Source of the DNA: Syngnathus acus
Taxonomy: Eukaryota > Chordata > Actinopteri > Syngnathiformes > Syngnathidae
Direction: 5' to 3'
Assembly: GCF_901709675.1 (NCBI RefSeq)
Contig: NC_051089.1
Span: 15,303,976-15,367,975 of the forward strand
Length of the DNA: 64,000 nucleotides
Positions 21,637-33,212 of the stretch are shown in pieces (the stretch's first letter is position 1; each line of letters begins with the position of its first letter). Under the pieces are notes generated by a model. The model saw only the letters and a list, made by a program, of their open reading frames with translations. It had not been told where the DNA came from and ran no database searches. A program made the position numbers and the translations under genes.

Positions 21637-23465
21637 CATTGACTGGTCCCATGCTTGGGCTTAAATGTTCTTCTCAGGGTATCATGGTGGTTCCTTCAGG
21701 TGCTCTTCAGGTAAAGAATTTCCTTTAAACTCTGAGAAGTCAAACTTTTGACAAGATTATATGGCCCTGGTTATTTTCAAGTTCAGGCCCAGCCTGGTCA
21801 AAGAGTCGTAAAGCATGTTGGAGCTGACGCAGGCTTGCTACACTTGTGAAGGCATAAGATGTGCTCAGCTAATGGCCACCCTTCTTCCCTGCTGGTGGTG
21901 AGATCAATAGTGACGTGGTGGACAGGACCTATTGACAGCTCTAACCTCTTAATGGAGATGAGAGGGAGGAAGAGTGCTTATTGAGCTATTTGGGAGTGTT
22001 ATTTCGATTGAGGAGACCTCTTCCAACGGAAGCAGAGAAGAGCAACCACCAATGGTGTGGTGAACCTGTTTAAGAATACATTACTTCAATTATTATTTTG
22101 AACATTTAACAAGGAAATGTAGTTCTCACTAAGATGTGAGAATTTAGTTAGACAAACAATTGGGAGTAGTTTTCATTGAAAATCGTGGGTCGACCACACA
22201 AGTCTAAGAAAATGTGTTCAGGAGAGGAATACAAGATCATGATTTGAAGTTCATTTTAAGATTTCAGGAATATGTAAACAAGTTATAAAAGTACAGAATT
22301 GGCAACAAACATCTGTCTTCAGCAAGTTTGCACCTCTAAATTCAGGACTGGCTTGCTACAAATGATGAGCGTGGTATTTCTTAAATGTACCGTGGGTAAG
22401 GAGTGACAAGTTCTGATATCATTTTACACAAAGATGTTGTACTAAAAAAAAAAAAATAAGAGAAAAGAGAGAGGCTCTCAATTTAAACATTACAGGTCAA
22501 ATGAGGCCCCCTACAAAACGTGTAAGATTGCTGGTCGAAAATCAACCATAACATTAACACCAACTTTGATATTAACATCTATGGTCGACATTAAAAAAGA
22601 ATGCCCCGTGTGCACTGTCTCCAGTTCACTGGTTTTGTTAATTTGACAAGCTCCATAGACGTGTCACCAGCCGCACCAAATGTTATTTTCTCAGAGTCAA
22701 CCAACCAGAACTGACGACCTGTCCCAGTGCAAGTGAGGGAGGTGACCCATAACCTTGTGTGACCATCAATCCGCTTATTACATAAAACATGCCACTCCCC
22801 TCTGCTCCATTGACCACCCCCACCATCTGTGGTTAATAGAGGTTAAAAAAAGAAAAAAAAGAAGGCACAGTCTTGCAGTTCCTGTATGGATACACGTGTG
22901 GAAAGACGTCACCGACAAGTTTACAGACGTCACCGATTCTTTGAACGTTCACTTGACATTTAAATGTTTTCATTTGCTTAGAACACGCAAATATAGCGCG
23001 TGGGCGCACCAGCGTGGATTCTAAATTGAATGCTGGTGTGCACATATGCTCAGCGTCTTAAATGGCTGTTCAGTGTGGGTGGAGGCAGGTGTTGCCATAG
23101 CCTCGAGGGACATCCAATGTATGTGTGCGGGTGGAAAAGTGGACGCCAAAATCACTCTTTAATGACTGCGAGGCTGTGCTCGTGACGTGTGAAAGCCCCT
23201 GAGAGCCAACGCGGCTCGTAAATAAGCTCTTGATTTGCACACTGTGCTTCCGGCAAGATTTGCTGGATGATGAAAAAGTCTAGAAATGATATTGAGTCAG
23301 ATGCAATCCAAGAAGATGAACTACGAGTAAACAAATGCACGTTCCAATTCAAAATATTTAGAGCGATCTCAGTTCAAATTATTTTCAAATTGTTCAACCT
23401 GAGAAGTGATATATTGTTTTAACTTGTGATGCCACGCCTCCTCCTCCCAGTTGTCCTCTCGCACG

Positions 23466-23486
23466 TGTGCTGTCCATGGTGCTGAA
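23466..23486 (-). promoter_or_regulatory. Near-canonical RE1/NRSE motif 4.5 kb downstream of slc17a6
   Basis: On the minus strand the site reads TTCAGCACC, AT, GGACAGCACA. It matches the canonical RE1 at 9/9 in the first half-site and 8/10 in the second, with the canonical 2-bp spacer. It is stronger in the core than the 5' site at 8379-8399, because GGACAGC is intact. Sequence around it is unique in appearance, not a repeat. REST recruitment to restrict slc17a6 to neurons is the likely role (inference). gas2 is the other nearby gene. Confidence 0.75.
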
Positions 23487-24374
23487 CAAACTGCTTCACA
23501 CAACCTTGCAGGGGTGAAAGCTTTGAATAGACATAGTGTGTGTGTGTTGGGTAGAATAAAAATAATAAAATACAACAGACATCACAGTATTAGTGCAATT
23601 CTATGTGTTACATTTCTATGTGCTGGTTGGTTAATGCTGAGAAAAGAAGGCGTGAATCGTCAGTGATAGGCTCTGAAAGTGACGACATGATCCTCCAGCA
23701 CGAGTCAGGAAGCATGATTAGATGCACATGCCAGCCTTCAGCAGTAACACCAGAGCTGATATATTTAGCAGCCCCTCCCCTCACCCTCTTCCCCCTTCCT
23801 CCACCTTGTCAGAAAGTGCGTCATATGCTCGTCAGCAAGGAGCCTCTGGGGTGAGTTACTCTAAAATTAGCAAGAAAGAAACTCTCCTCTTTTACTCTCC
23901 TTTTTCCTCAACACGTGCTGCCTCACAACAATGAGATGAAAGATTTTGTGCCGACCCCTGAGTTGTTTGGAGAAGCATTTTTTGCACTTTTGTTCATGCA
24001 GCGCTGCCCCTTACTTTTGAACGGGCTGAATTTGCACACTTGCTGAAGACAGAGGTGCTTTGTTTGTTGCCAATTCTGTACACAAACATGCTGCAGCATC
24101 CGTCACATGGTTCCTGCATAATTCAGAGACTAACAAATATTTGAGAGACCCTGACTTTCATTGCTGAAAATGTATAATCCACTGAATTGTTTTTTAAATG
24201 TTGCTCTATTTTATGCAGCTAAAAAAGAGAGGTTTTGTTTTCTTCATTGTGGCAACAGTTAGCGTTGCTATTAATCTTGCTTTTCATTCAGCCATTCAAT
24301 TTGTACTGCGTATCCACATCATACAGTAGAAACCTATATGAATGGGAAAAACACTTTTAGGTAGAAGACAAAAT

Positions 24375-24413
24375 GTCTCTCTCTATCCGTCCATCGCTCT
24401 CTGTCTCTCTGTC

Positions 24414-24475
<62 letters not shown>
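24375..24475. repeat. (TC)n microsatellite
   Basis: CT/TC dinucleotide tract with a few GTCT and ATCC interruptions. Confidence 0.95.
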
Positions 24476-26310
24476 AAAAGGAGACAAATAGTGCGGGTAA
24501 AAAGCAGACTCAATCAATTGATCAGATCCTAAATTAGTGAACAAAATGTTTATATTTACAAGAAAAGGAAGCAGGGAATTACTTCACCTCTTGACAAGAT
24601 GATGTATGAAAGATTGCCTTTTAATGGCATGTCACCAGATGGGTGCGTACATGCATGTGTGTGCGCGCGTGTGTGCACATGTGCGCGTGTGTAAGGGGGA
24701 GGGGGTGTTTAATTCCAAAAAGAAAGAAAACAGGAATCAGGCCTCCTTTTGTCCTCTTGTGATGGCCTCGCAGTAGGGTGACGCATAGACATAATAATGC
24801 ACACGCACACATGCACTCCAAATCTCATTAAAAGTGAAAGGGTGAGAAGCTTTTATGGAACAAGGAGGCAACAGCGAATAAAGCTACCTTACTTTTGAGT
24901 AACACTTGAACTGTTTTGCATCAGAAATATGTAAATGTCAGTGACAGATAATGCTCTTGTTAAAAAAAAAAGAAATGAAATAAAAGTGAAATAGATGTAA
25001 AATAATAGCGATTCTATACACACAAAAACTGATATTTTGGTCTTTTTTTTGTCGGTCTATTAAATAAAGTGAGCTGCTCAGTGCACATGCCTCGCCGCGG
25101 TAAAACAATTTTCTTTGAACGCCACTTCCATTAGATAATGACAACCCTGGTTATTATATAAAATTGTTTTATTGTCCTGTAGTTACCATAATTGCTAGTG
25201 TGCGTGGAAGCACACCAAGCCCCTTTTATACCCCCCAATTTAGCCATTAGCGTTAGGAATTGCTTTCTAATAACAGGAAATTGCACTTCAAAATAGTTGA
25301 ACGGAAAGAAAAAAAATACACACAGATGACTAACTGCATTACAACTTTGACCTTCATAATACCCACGCAGGAAAATTGATTTTTGATTTGTGTTATTGTG
25401 GTGCTAAAATATTGATGAACTGCGCCTTTAAGAGCAGAAGCTGTGAGAGGCAAAACACCTTATGACAGAGTGTAGAGGAAAACGGAGACAGAAATACACA
25501 AAAAGGCTACAATGTAAATTCCAATTAAGACCTAGACATATTTACTCTTTGTGATACTTTGTGTATTTATTCTAGATTCACAAAATAAATGACAAAATAA
25601 TAGTGTTCCAGCAGAAGAATTTCTGTGTTGAGTCCTTTCAGGATGAAAATCAATGAACAAATGAGTACTATTGTGAATGTGATGATAGGCTCGGATAAGA
25701 TCACTGACTCTCTTTCAACACATCAGCGTCCTTTGTTATCGGCTCCTCCGCTCGGCCCGCGCCCTCCCTCGTGCTGTCCCTCGCATGCGGGGCGACTGCT
25801 GCATGGTGACTCACACACTGCAGAGAAGCTACATCTCAATGATGGATCGCATGAGTCACACACTGTCCGTTTTGCAAAACTTTCTTTTTCCTGTTCTACT
25901 AAAGATTCAAAGCTGCTGCCATCATCCATCTCTCATCCTCCTTGGCATGTTTTCCACCCAGAACTAAATAAACTGTTGTTTTATTCCCCTATTTTCATTG
26001 TCTAGCTGTCATTTAATTTCTGCCTAGTGCCTGTATTACGTCTCAAATTGTTTGAACCCAGTGATAAAACATTACAGAAAGTTGTTATAAGACATACAAA
26101 CACAACCTCTTTTATAGCACATCACATGCAGCTCAAATGTTGTCATATTTTTGTTATATTTGTCAAATATTTTATTGGACAGTCATTTTGTGAGCCAGAC
26201 CCTCATATAAAAATGAAATAAAAATCAAATTTTGCCATAGACATTTTTAGCCTTTATGAGTCACGTTTTTTTCCCCCACTTTGATCCTTATAATTATGGA
26301 ATCTAGTCAC

Positions 26311-26358
26311 GAATAGAATAGAATAGAATAGAATAGAATAGAATAGAATAGAATAGAA
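26311..26358. repeat. (GAATA)n pentanucleotide microsatellite
   Basis: Nine to ten GAATA units, nearly perfect. Confidence 0.95.
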
Positions 26359-26839
26359 GAAATGTGTCCAGGGAAAGGTCTGGGAATTATAAAAGTAAAT
26401 ATTCAGTAAATGATCATTCTTACCTTGGACACACTTGAATAATGAACATTTTGATGGTGCACAGCTAATGTAAAAATCTGCTTTATTTTCAAAGGATAAG
26501 TGGACCTGGGTCAAATTATTCTATACTCAAACACATCATCTTTATGCTGTTTCAATTTTACATGTGTATAACAAAAAGGGCCAATCCTTGAATATTTCTT
26601 TTGCGTTCATCTTTTGTCTGCCATTTGAAAACATCCATGAGTTGCTATGGAGACTGGTGCAGGGATGAAGTGGGATGAAGAGAACTGTGGTTGTCAAGAA
26701 ACAACATGGGGTTCAAGGTTCAGAGCCCCCCCCCCCCCCCACTCCTCTTTGTATCACCATCATCCCAGCAATATTCAAAGCTTGAATACAATGTGAGCCA
26801 AACCCAGACTGATCATGGATTTATGTTCATTCACGTGGG

Positions 26840-27170
26840 CCAGCCTTGCCCGCAGAGTTTACAATGATGGCTGCCACAAAGACTTCTCATCATTTGGCAG
26901 TGAGGTTGTGATCCTTCACGTGCTGACAGGGGTTAAGCGACTGGACAGTGATAACGCAGACGTCTGAGGCACTCTATCACTTGGTAATTACATTACACTG
27001 CTACTCCATTGCTTTCACCCGCTCCTGGTAATCTTGTTAAAATCCGGTGATTGGAATCACGGTGACAGAGAGACAAATGGCCCGCGGAGCCGAGCCTTCC
27101 TCATCTGACTGATGCTTTTGAAGCACATCAAGCTTTTGTTGGGTTGCCATGGAGCTGCATAGGCATACAG
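26840..27170. promoter_or_regulatory. Candidate conserved non-coding block A
   Basis: About 330 bp of balanced composition, free of simple repeats and lacking open frames, between two repeat-rich areas. It holds motifs such as GGTAATTACATTA, CACGTG-like and CATCTGACTGATG. This has the look of a distal enhancer for slc17a6 or gas2, but conservation was not tested, so this is a weak call. Confidence 0.25.
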
Positions 27171-27599
27171 GTACAGAAAGGAACCTTAAAATGCAGGTAT
27201 GCCCTTGAGCTGGCGTTCAAAGAATAGCCATCTGACATTTGCATACATTTAGACGTGTCGGATTTCATTCTAGGCAGATTTGCTTTTCTGTTTTGCCTCT
27301 GAAGCCAGATGAATAAAATGATAACACAATGGCGCTACCCTCGCCATTAAAAGTAGACAGCTCCTCCTTATCCCCCCCCCCTACTCCTCCCCCTTTTTTT
27401 CCACAAGAAAAAAACAAAAATTGACAACCACGAGCACAAGTAGCTATGCTGCTCTCTGGTGGACAGACATTGACACTGCATTACAAATAATTATGAAATG
27501 GGATTATTTTCGGCATATTTGCTGGAAAAAAACAATGCGCAAAAACGTCCAAAGAAATTATTTTTGCTTGGGAGTGGCATCAGAGGTAGTGTGCACTTT

Positions 27600-27850
27600 T
27601 TAATACGTCTGATTTGGCTTTGGTGCAACATTTGGGTGCTCCATGTGGCAGGCAGCTTAATTAAAGAAAAAGTCTAGCCTGCAGCGACTGACCCCCTGCC
27701 ACGGCCAGCCTGAGCCGATGTAGCCAGCATCCATTAGTCATGTGTGAAAGTAGCTGACATATTATTAGCTGGTCTTTTATATGAACGCCTCGCAGCCACT
27801 CGCCCACATGGCAGTAGGTTTAATAATCTGCAGGAGAGATCAGTGGTAAT
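27600..27850. promoter_or_regulatory. Candidate conserved non-coding block B
   Basis: Unique-looking 250 bp with several homeodomain-type cores (CTTAATTAAAG, CATTAGTCATG, TATTATTAGC, GTAATTAAAATG) and no coding potential. It could be a developmental enhancer. The call rests on motif density only. Confidence 0.25.
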
Positions 27851-28235
27851 TAAAATGACGCAAAAGACAAAGGACGCAATGAGTTAAATTCCTTGGAGGG
27901 GAAGCGTGGCAACGAGATTCTCTCATACGCAATATTACAGTCACTTGGTAATGAAGAATGCACATCATTAAATGTACGTTTTGCTAAGGCTTTGTGTTGC
28001 AAGAAGCGATTCACAGTGGTTGCGAGAAGAGTTTTTAATTCATGACAAAAAACACTTTTCATGGTGTAATAATAATAATAATAATAATAACATTTCAAAT
28101 ACATACAAATGTACCCTTTCTGAGCTATAGGCGGGGCAGCGAGGGGCACTGGCCTTCTTTAAATATGCTTGGAACCCCTAGGGTACCGTTGGATATTTTC
28201 TAATTTTAGGGAGATTTGTTTAACCACACCCCCGT

Positions 28236-28460
<225 letters not shown>

Positions 28461-29770
28461 AATTCAATGACATGAGAGCATCTCATCCAACCTCACAATG
28501 CTATCAGATTTAATCTGACAGAAAGATAAAACACTTGTGAGTCTCTAATAAGTGTGTCCCCCATCTGATAGGCCTCGGGTCCTCTTGACCCATGGGACCA
28601 ATTTGAGTGGTATACAGCACATGGTGCCTTGTGCAGCATTATCGATCCCCCACCACTAGTGTAGTGGGGGGAAAGAGGGGCTCTGTTGTCTTGGCAACCT
28701 GTAATGCCATCTGTCATGTGTGTGCTGATCATCATTATGTGGCTGAGACATTGTTTTAATTGAATAATTTCTTCACGGAGAGACCGACTGCTAACAGAGG
28801 GCCCTTTCCCAATTTATGTCCGGGAAACGTGGAGCGGGAAGATTTATATTTTGAATCAAAGTAATCAAGGAACATTTTGTTTAGAGGCAGAAGTAAATTG
28901 TAACTGCAAAAGCAATCGAAAAAGAAAATCATAACCAGAAAAATTATCCAGTGTATATATAATGACTTTCACCACCAGGGTTATTGGATCAAAAATGCAT
29001 TCAATGAATTCCTGCTTCTGTTCTGTATGGTACTGCATGAACTCAAAACTTATTTTGGGTACATCACTGTTAAATTGTAAAAGTAACAGTTTCAAATCAT
29101 TTCTACATGTGCCATCTCACATTCAGCAGCATCTTGAGTTTGTTGTGTGAAAAATGCTCATTGAACTGGAAATCGCCCAGTGTTTTCCATGTGGGTTGAA
29201 GGACATCCAAACAAAAATTCATTCATATTCATAACAGTGCTGCTCTGCATTCAGATTAGCAGAAGGAGAAACACTTCAGGAGGACGGGGGTTTGAGAGGT
29301 TGGGGGCGACCTCTCCCTCGGGACAGGGGCTGAAAATGAACCAGCAGTCACACCTGAGCTACAGAGCACAAAAAGAATCACGCACACTTGTAGTTGGTAT
29401 AAGTACATCTCATCCTAATCAATTAGAGTATCTTGGAAACGTTTGTTTATTGTTTTCAAAATGAAATTAAAAAACTTTTTTTTAAGAAGGCTGAATCCCA
29501 TCTTATTTCCATCGCAATTAATTATGGATTATTACTGGCCGGGCTATGATGTGGGTGGACTTCAACAAAGTACCTGAGGATCTTGTGTTTTCTGTGAGGT
29601 CGTCCTGCTGGCTCTAATATGGTCTGATCTTCAGTTTTCCACCAAATCTCAAGCCACGGTTCTCAGTTGCAAAGGGTATATTCTCCCTCAGTTGGGGATG
29701 AAGTGTCGCCTCTGTTGAACCATGAAGAGTCTTGTTTAGTGTACAGTAAAATTTATTTGTTTGTCTATCT

Positions 29771-29849
29771 ATTTCCATCCATCCAACCATCTTCTTCTGC
29801 TTACCCGGGGTCAGGTCGCGTGTCTATTTATTTATTTATTTATTTATTT

Positions 29850-29886
<37 letters not shown>

Positions 29887-29905
29887 TTCATTCATTCATT
29901 CATTC
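29771..29905 (-). repeat. Fragment of dispersed repeat plus (TTTA)n tract
   Basis: 29771-29822 (ccatccatccaaccatcttcttctgcttaccc...) resembles the end of the family that recurs at 53.69 kb, here in minus orientation. It is followed by about 75 bp of TTTA and TTCA units. Confidence 0.6.
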
Positions 29906-32900
29906 GGTTACCAACACAATTTTGGTCAACATTAAATAGTATTTTGTGTAATTCCAATTTTGAGCACTGGATAGCGGCACACTTTTAATTTGAGCTGGTG
30001 TACATTTGAAAGAAGAAGAATGAAACACTGTTGAAAATTAGTGCCATAATTACTAAAAACGAACAAAAAAAACATGACTAAGGACAACAAGCAGGGTGTT
30101 TGAAAATTGTGGATTTCGCTTACTGTGGTGATAGTCTGGACCCCCTGTCGTGCTGAAGTGAGAATTGAGCACAAAGGCACTGATCTGAATAAATTGGTTA
30201 ATCACGCTCCGACTCTTACCCGCAGTATGATCACAAACTTTGAGTGCTATTGACCAAGATTGCAGATACAAGAGGCTCCAATGAACTTTCTCTGTCTACT
30301 GTCCATTGCCCCTGCACGAAAATGATGATATGCTTGTTTTTTTTTGTTTTTTTATGGCAAGCGCAGTCTACTTTCTGTTACCAAATTTTTGGGTGAGTAG
30401 GGGTTGAGGCAACTTTGTGTGCCAGAACACCTAGAGGGGCAAAATGGGCGCAAATATAGTAGACTAGACGTCACTCAATGTGACCAAAAATCAAATGGTG
30501 TGCCTGACAAATATCCATACACACCCAAAGGAAGGAATTCCCACATTAAGAAGAAAATGAATAAAGCATTTGTTTTTCATAATCGCCTGATGAGAATATA
30601 CCTGTAAAATCTACAGTAGTTTTATCTTATGAGGAAAAAAAGGCTGTGCTGAGATGTGTCAAGATGTAAGCTGACACCACCAGTTGCAAGTTGGAAAGTA
30701 GTCTGCTGAGAGTTTCATCCCCTCCTGGTGAGGGAGAGCGAGGCCATGACCGTCGGGCTCAAAGTCATGTGTGCCCACCGCAGGGAGAGTTGGCATATTT
30801 GGATGAAGAGGTCAATCTTCAGTGAACTCCATCTGTGATTACTATCTGAACATTTTGTAAGTACATCTGCCTTGGCTTTGTAATGTTTTCATAATGCTGT
30901 CAGTGGTGCTATGAAGACAAACAGATTGAAAGATTGTGTAATTGATTTAAAATTTGGGAAGCGTAATTAAAGGTTTTACACAAGTTTTAAAAACTGCATA
31001 GCTAAATTCATTGTATTAACTGGCTTGCAAAATTGAACTGCGCAATCCCATGATGTCAGGGCATTCAAATTGAGTCAAGTAGTTGAGCTGTTTTAGGATT
31101 GTGTGTGTACAAAAGTGTGAATAAGACTACATAATGATGTTGATGCTCCACAAAGCTGGAACATAGACTGTTCCAAGTCTTAGAATATAACCTTTCAGTC
31201 AAAGGAATAAAGTAAGAAGTTAACTTTTATATGATGGTGGTGGCATTTGACCGTGTCAATTTACTTAGTGTGGAAGTAACTCAGAGGAAGCCAATCGATG
31301 GAAGGACAGCTTTAGGTGAATTATCGGTGGCCAAGTGGCATTCATTCATTTGCTCAGAATCGCTCCCTGCTTGTTGAGAACCCCTTTGCCAGCTTCTAGA
31401 CCAGTGACAGCGACTAAACTCTAATAAACTGACAGTAAATTAGATATTGATAGGTTTTCTACACTGGCTGACATAAAAGGTAACATTTTGCTTTGCTACT
31501 TTATATAAGATCATTTTGCTCACGTTTGGGTGTTGTGTAAAATAATTGCAGCGGTTTGCATTTAATGAATGAAAGCACAATTGAATGTTGGGAATCGTCA
31601 CTCGAGCGAAAGCTACAATGCAAAACACCAATGCATGCGCTTGTGGGTATGTGTGCATCAGGGCCCGTGTGTGTTCTTATCATCCATGCATCTTGAGCTT
31701 TGCTGGAGCATAAAGGCTGCCAGTGTCTCAAAAGTCAGGCCAGCGGGTGACCTTTGCCATCCCTTCCCAGCAGAGCAATCCTGGAGTACAGGTGTGATTT
31801 TCTCACCTGGATGTTTTGTTCGAGACACAAGCTCGCATGGCTCGTCGGTCAACCAATAAAGCGGCGTCCAACTTGGCACGACACCGCTTCCCATACCCCC
31901 GCGTCTGTCCCGCGTCTGGACCATGTGTTTACAAAAGGGCTCTTTCTCTAAGTTCATGCAACGCTGCGCCGACCTACATCTTCACATTCCTGTTTTGGTG
32001 AATTTGTTGTACTTTGCACACACACACAGACACACGCAGTGTTGAGTGAGATTTTCTTGACATTTTTCTTGTGAATTCTTTAGCTTCCTATTTGATCATG
32101 TTGTGATGCTTCAACAGTACAAATGCACCAGGCCTTTAACAACAAAACACCAAGCATCTGCTTCCAAGGTGTCTTCTAATCCGATGAGTCTACTTTAGAT
32201 ATCTAAAATTCTCAAAAATGATTACTTCAAAGAGACACAGACAGACATGGGACCTTTGACAACAGTATGTCAACAAACCTACTAACCCACTGTCTGGTCC
32301 TGGTTCTGTGTGATTAGTAGTAAGTATTCCCGGAAGACAGAATGTGTGTCTGCTTGGGAGTCAAGCTTTATGATGAAAGCTTCTTTGCAAATATGACAAA
32401 TGAGCCGTTCACTAGCACCAGTGATTGTGACATTCTATTTCAAGCACCTGGAAAAATTAACAAGTGTCATGTCAATGGATGATTAATGTCCACACAAAAA
32501 AATGTAGAGAAATCCAGATCATTGCTGAAGTGCCCATGATCAGGGTACCAAAAGTCCCACATTGTTTGGTCATGATGTGCATGTTGTGACGCAGAAGAGT
32601 GGTATATTTATATTTATTTGGCAAATGGCGAAATTCACCCAAACATAAAAGTTTTGCAAATCGTCAAGCCTTGAAATCTGCCAATGCTTGTTTGAACCAT
32701 GTCAAGGCTTACAATTTGATTCCCATAGTTAAGATGAATATTCAGAGGAAAAAACATGCAGCAACACTTTCAATTTCATGGACCATGCTTCTTTTTAGTA
32801 AAATCCTTTATGGCGGTGTTTGCCATTGTTGCCTCTGTAACTTCCTTCCTTACTGATCTACGGGAAAACACCCACAAAAGTACAGAAAACGCCAAACAAA

Positions 32901-33212
32901 TCTGGAACACACAGATCAGCTGTTGCCAAATCCCCTTTGTCTTGTTTTGCTTTTGTTATGTAAGAGAGTTTGCTTCCTAGGATTCCGCTCTATTTGAAAT
33001 CATGGGCTTTCATATTGTCGATCTCGTTTTCGTTAGGCAGTACAAAGCTTAAACCTGGTAAAAATATTGTCAAGCAAATGGTTTGACCTAAGCCTGGTAA
33101 ATCAAAAAAATATAGAACCCATCTGATTGATACAGCAGCATGATCAGTCAATGATAGACTAAACCTAAATGGTTTCCTTTTAGGACTTGCGAAAGCTGAT
33201 CAGAGCAGAGGT

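Noticed and set aside
31658-31957. 99-codon minus-strand frame in slc17a6-gas2 spacer
   Set aside because: No domain, no splice partners and no conserved motif. The region may instead be gas2 5' regulatory DNA.
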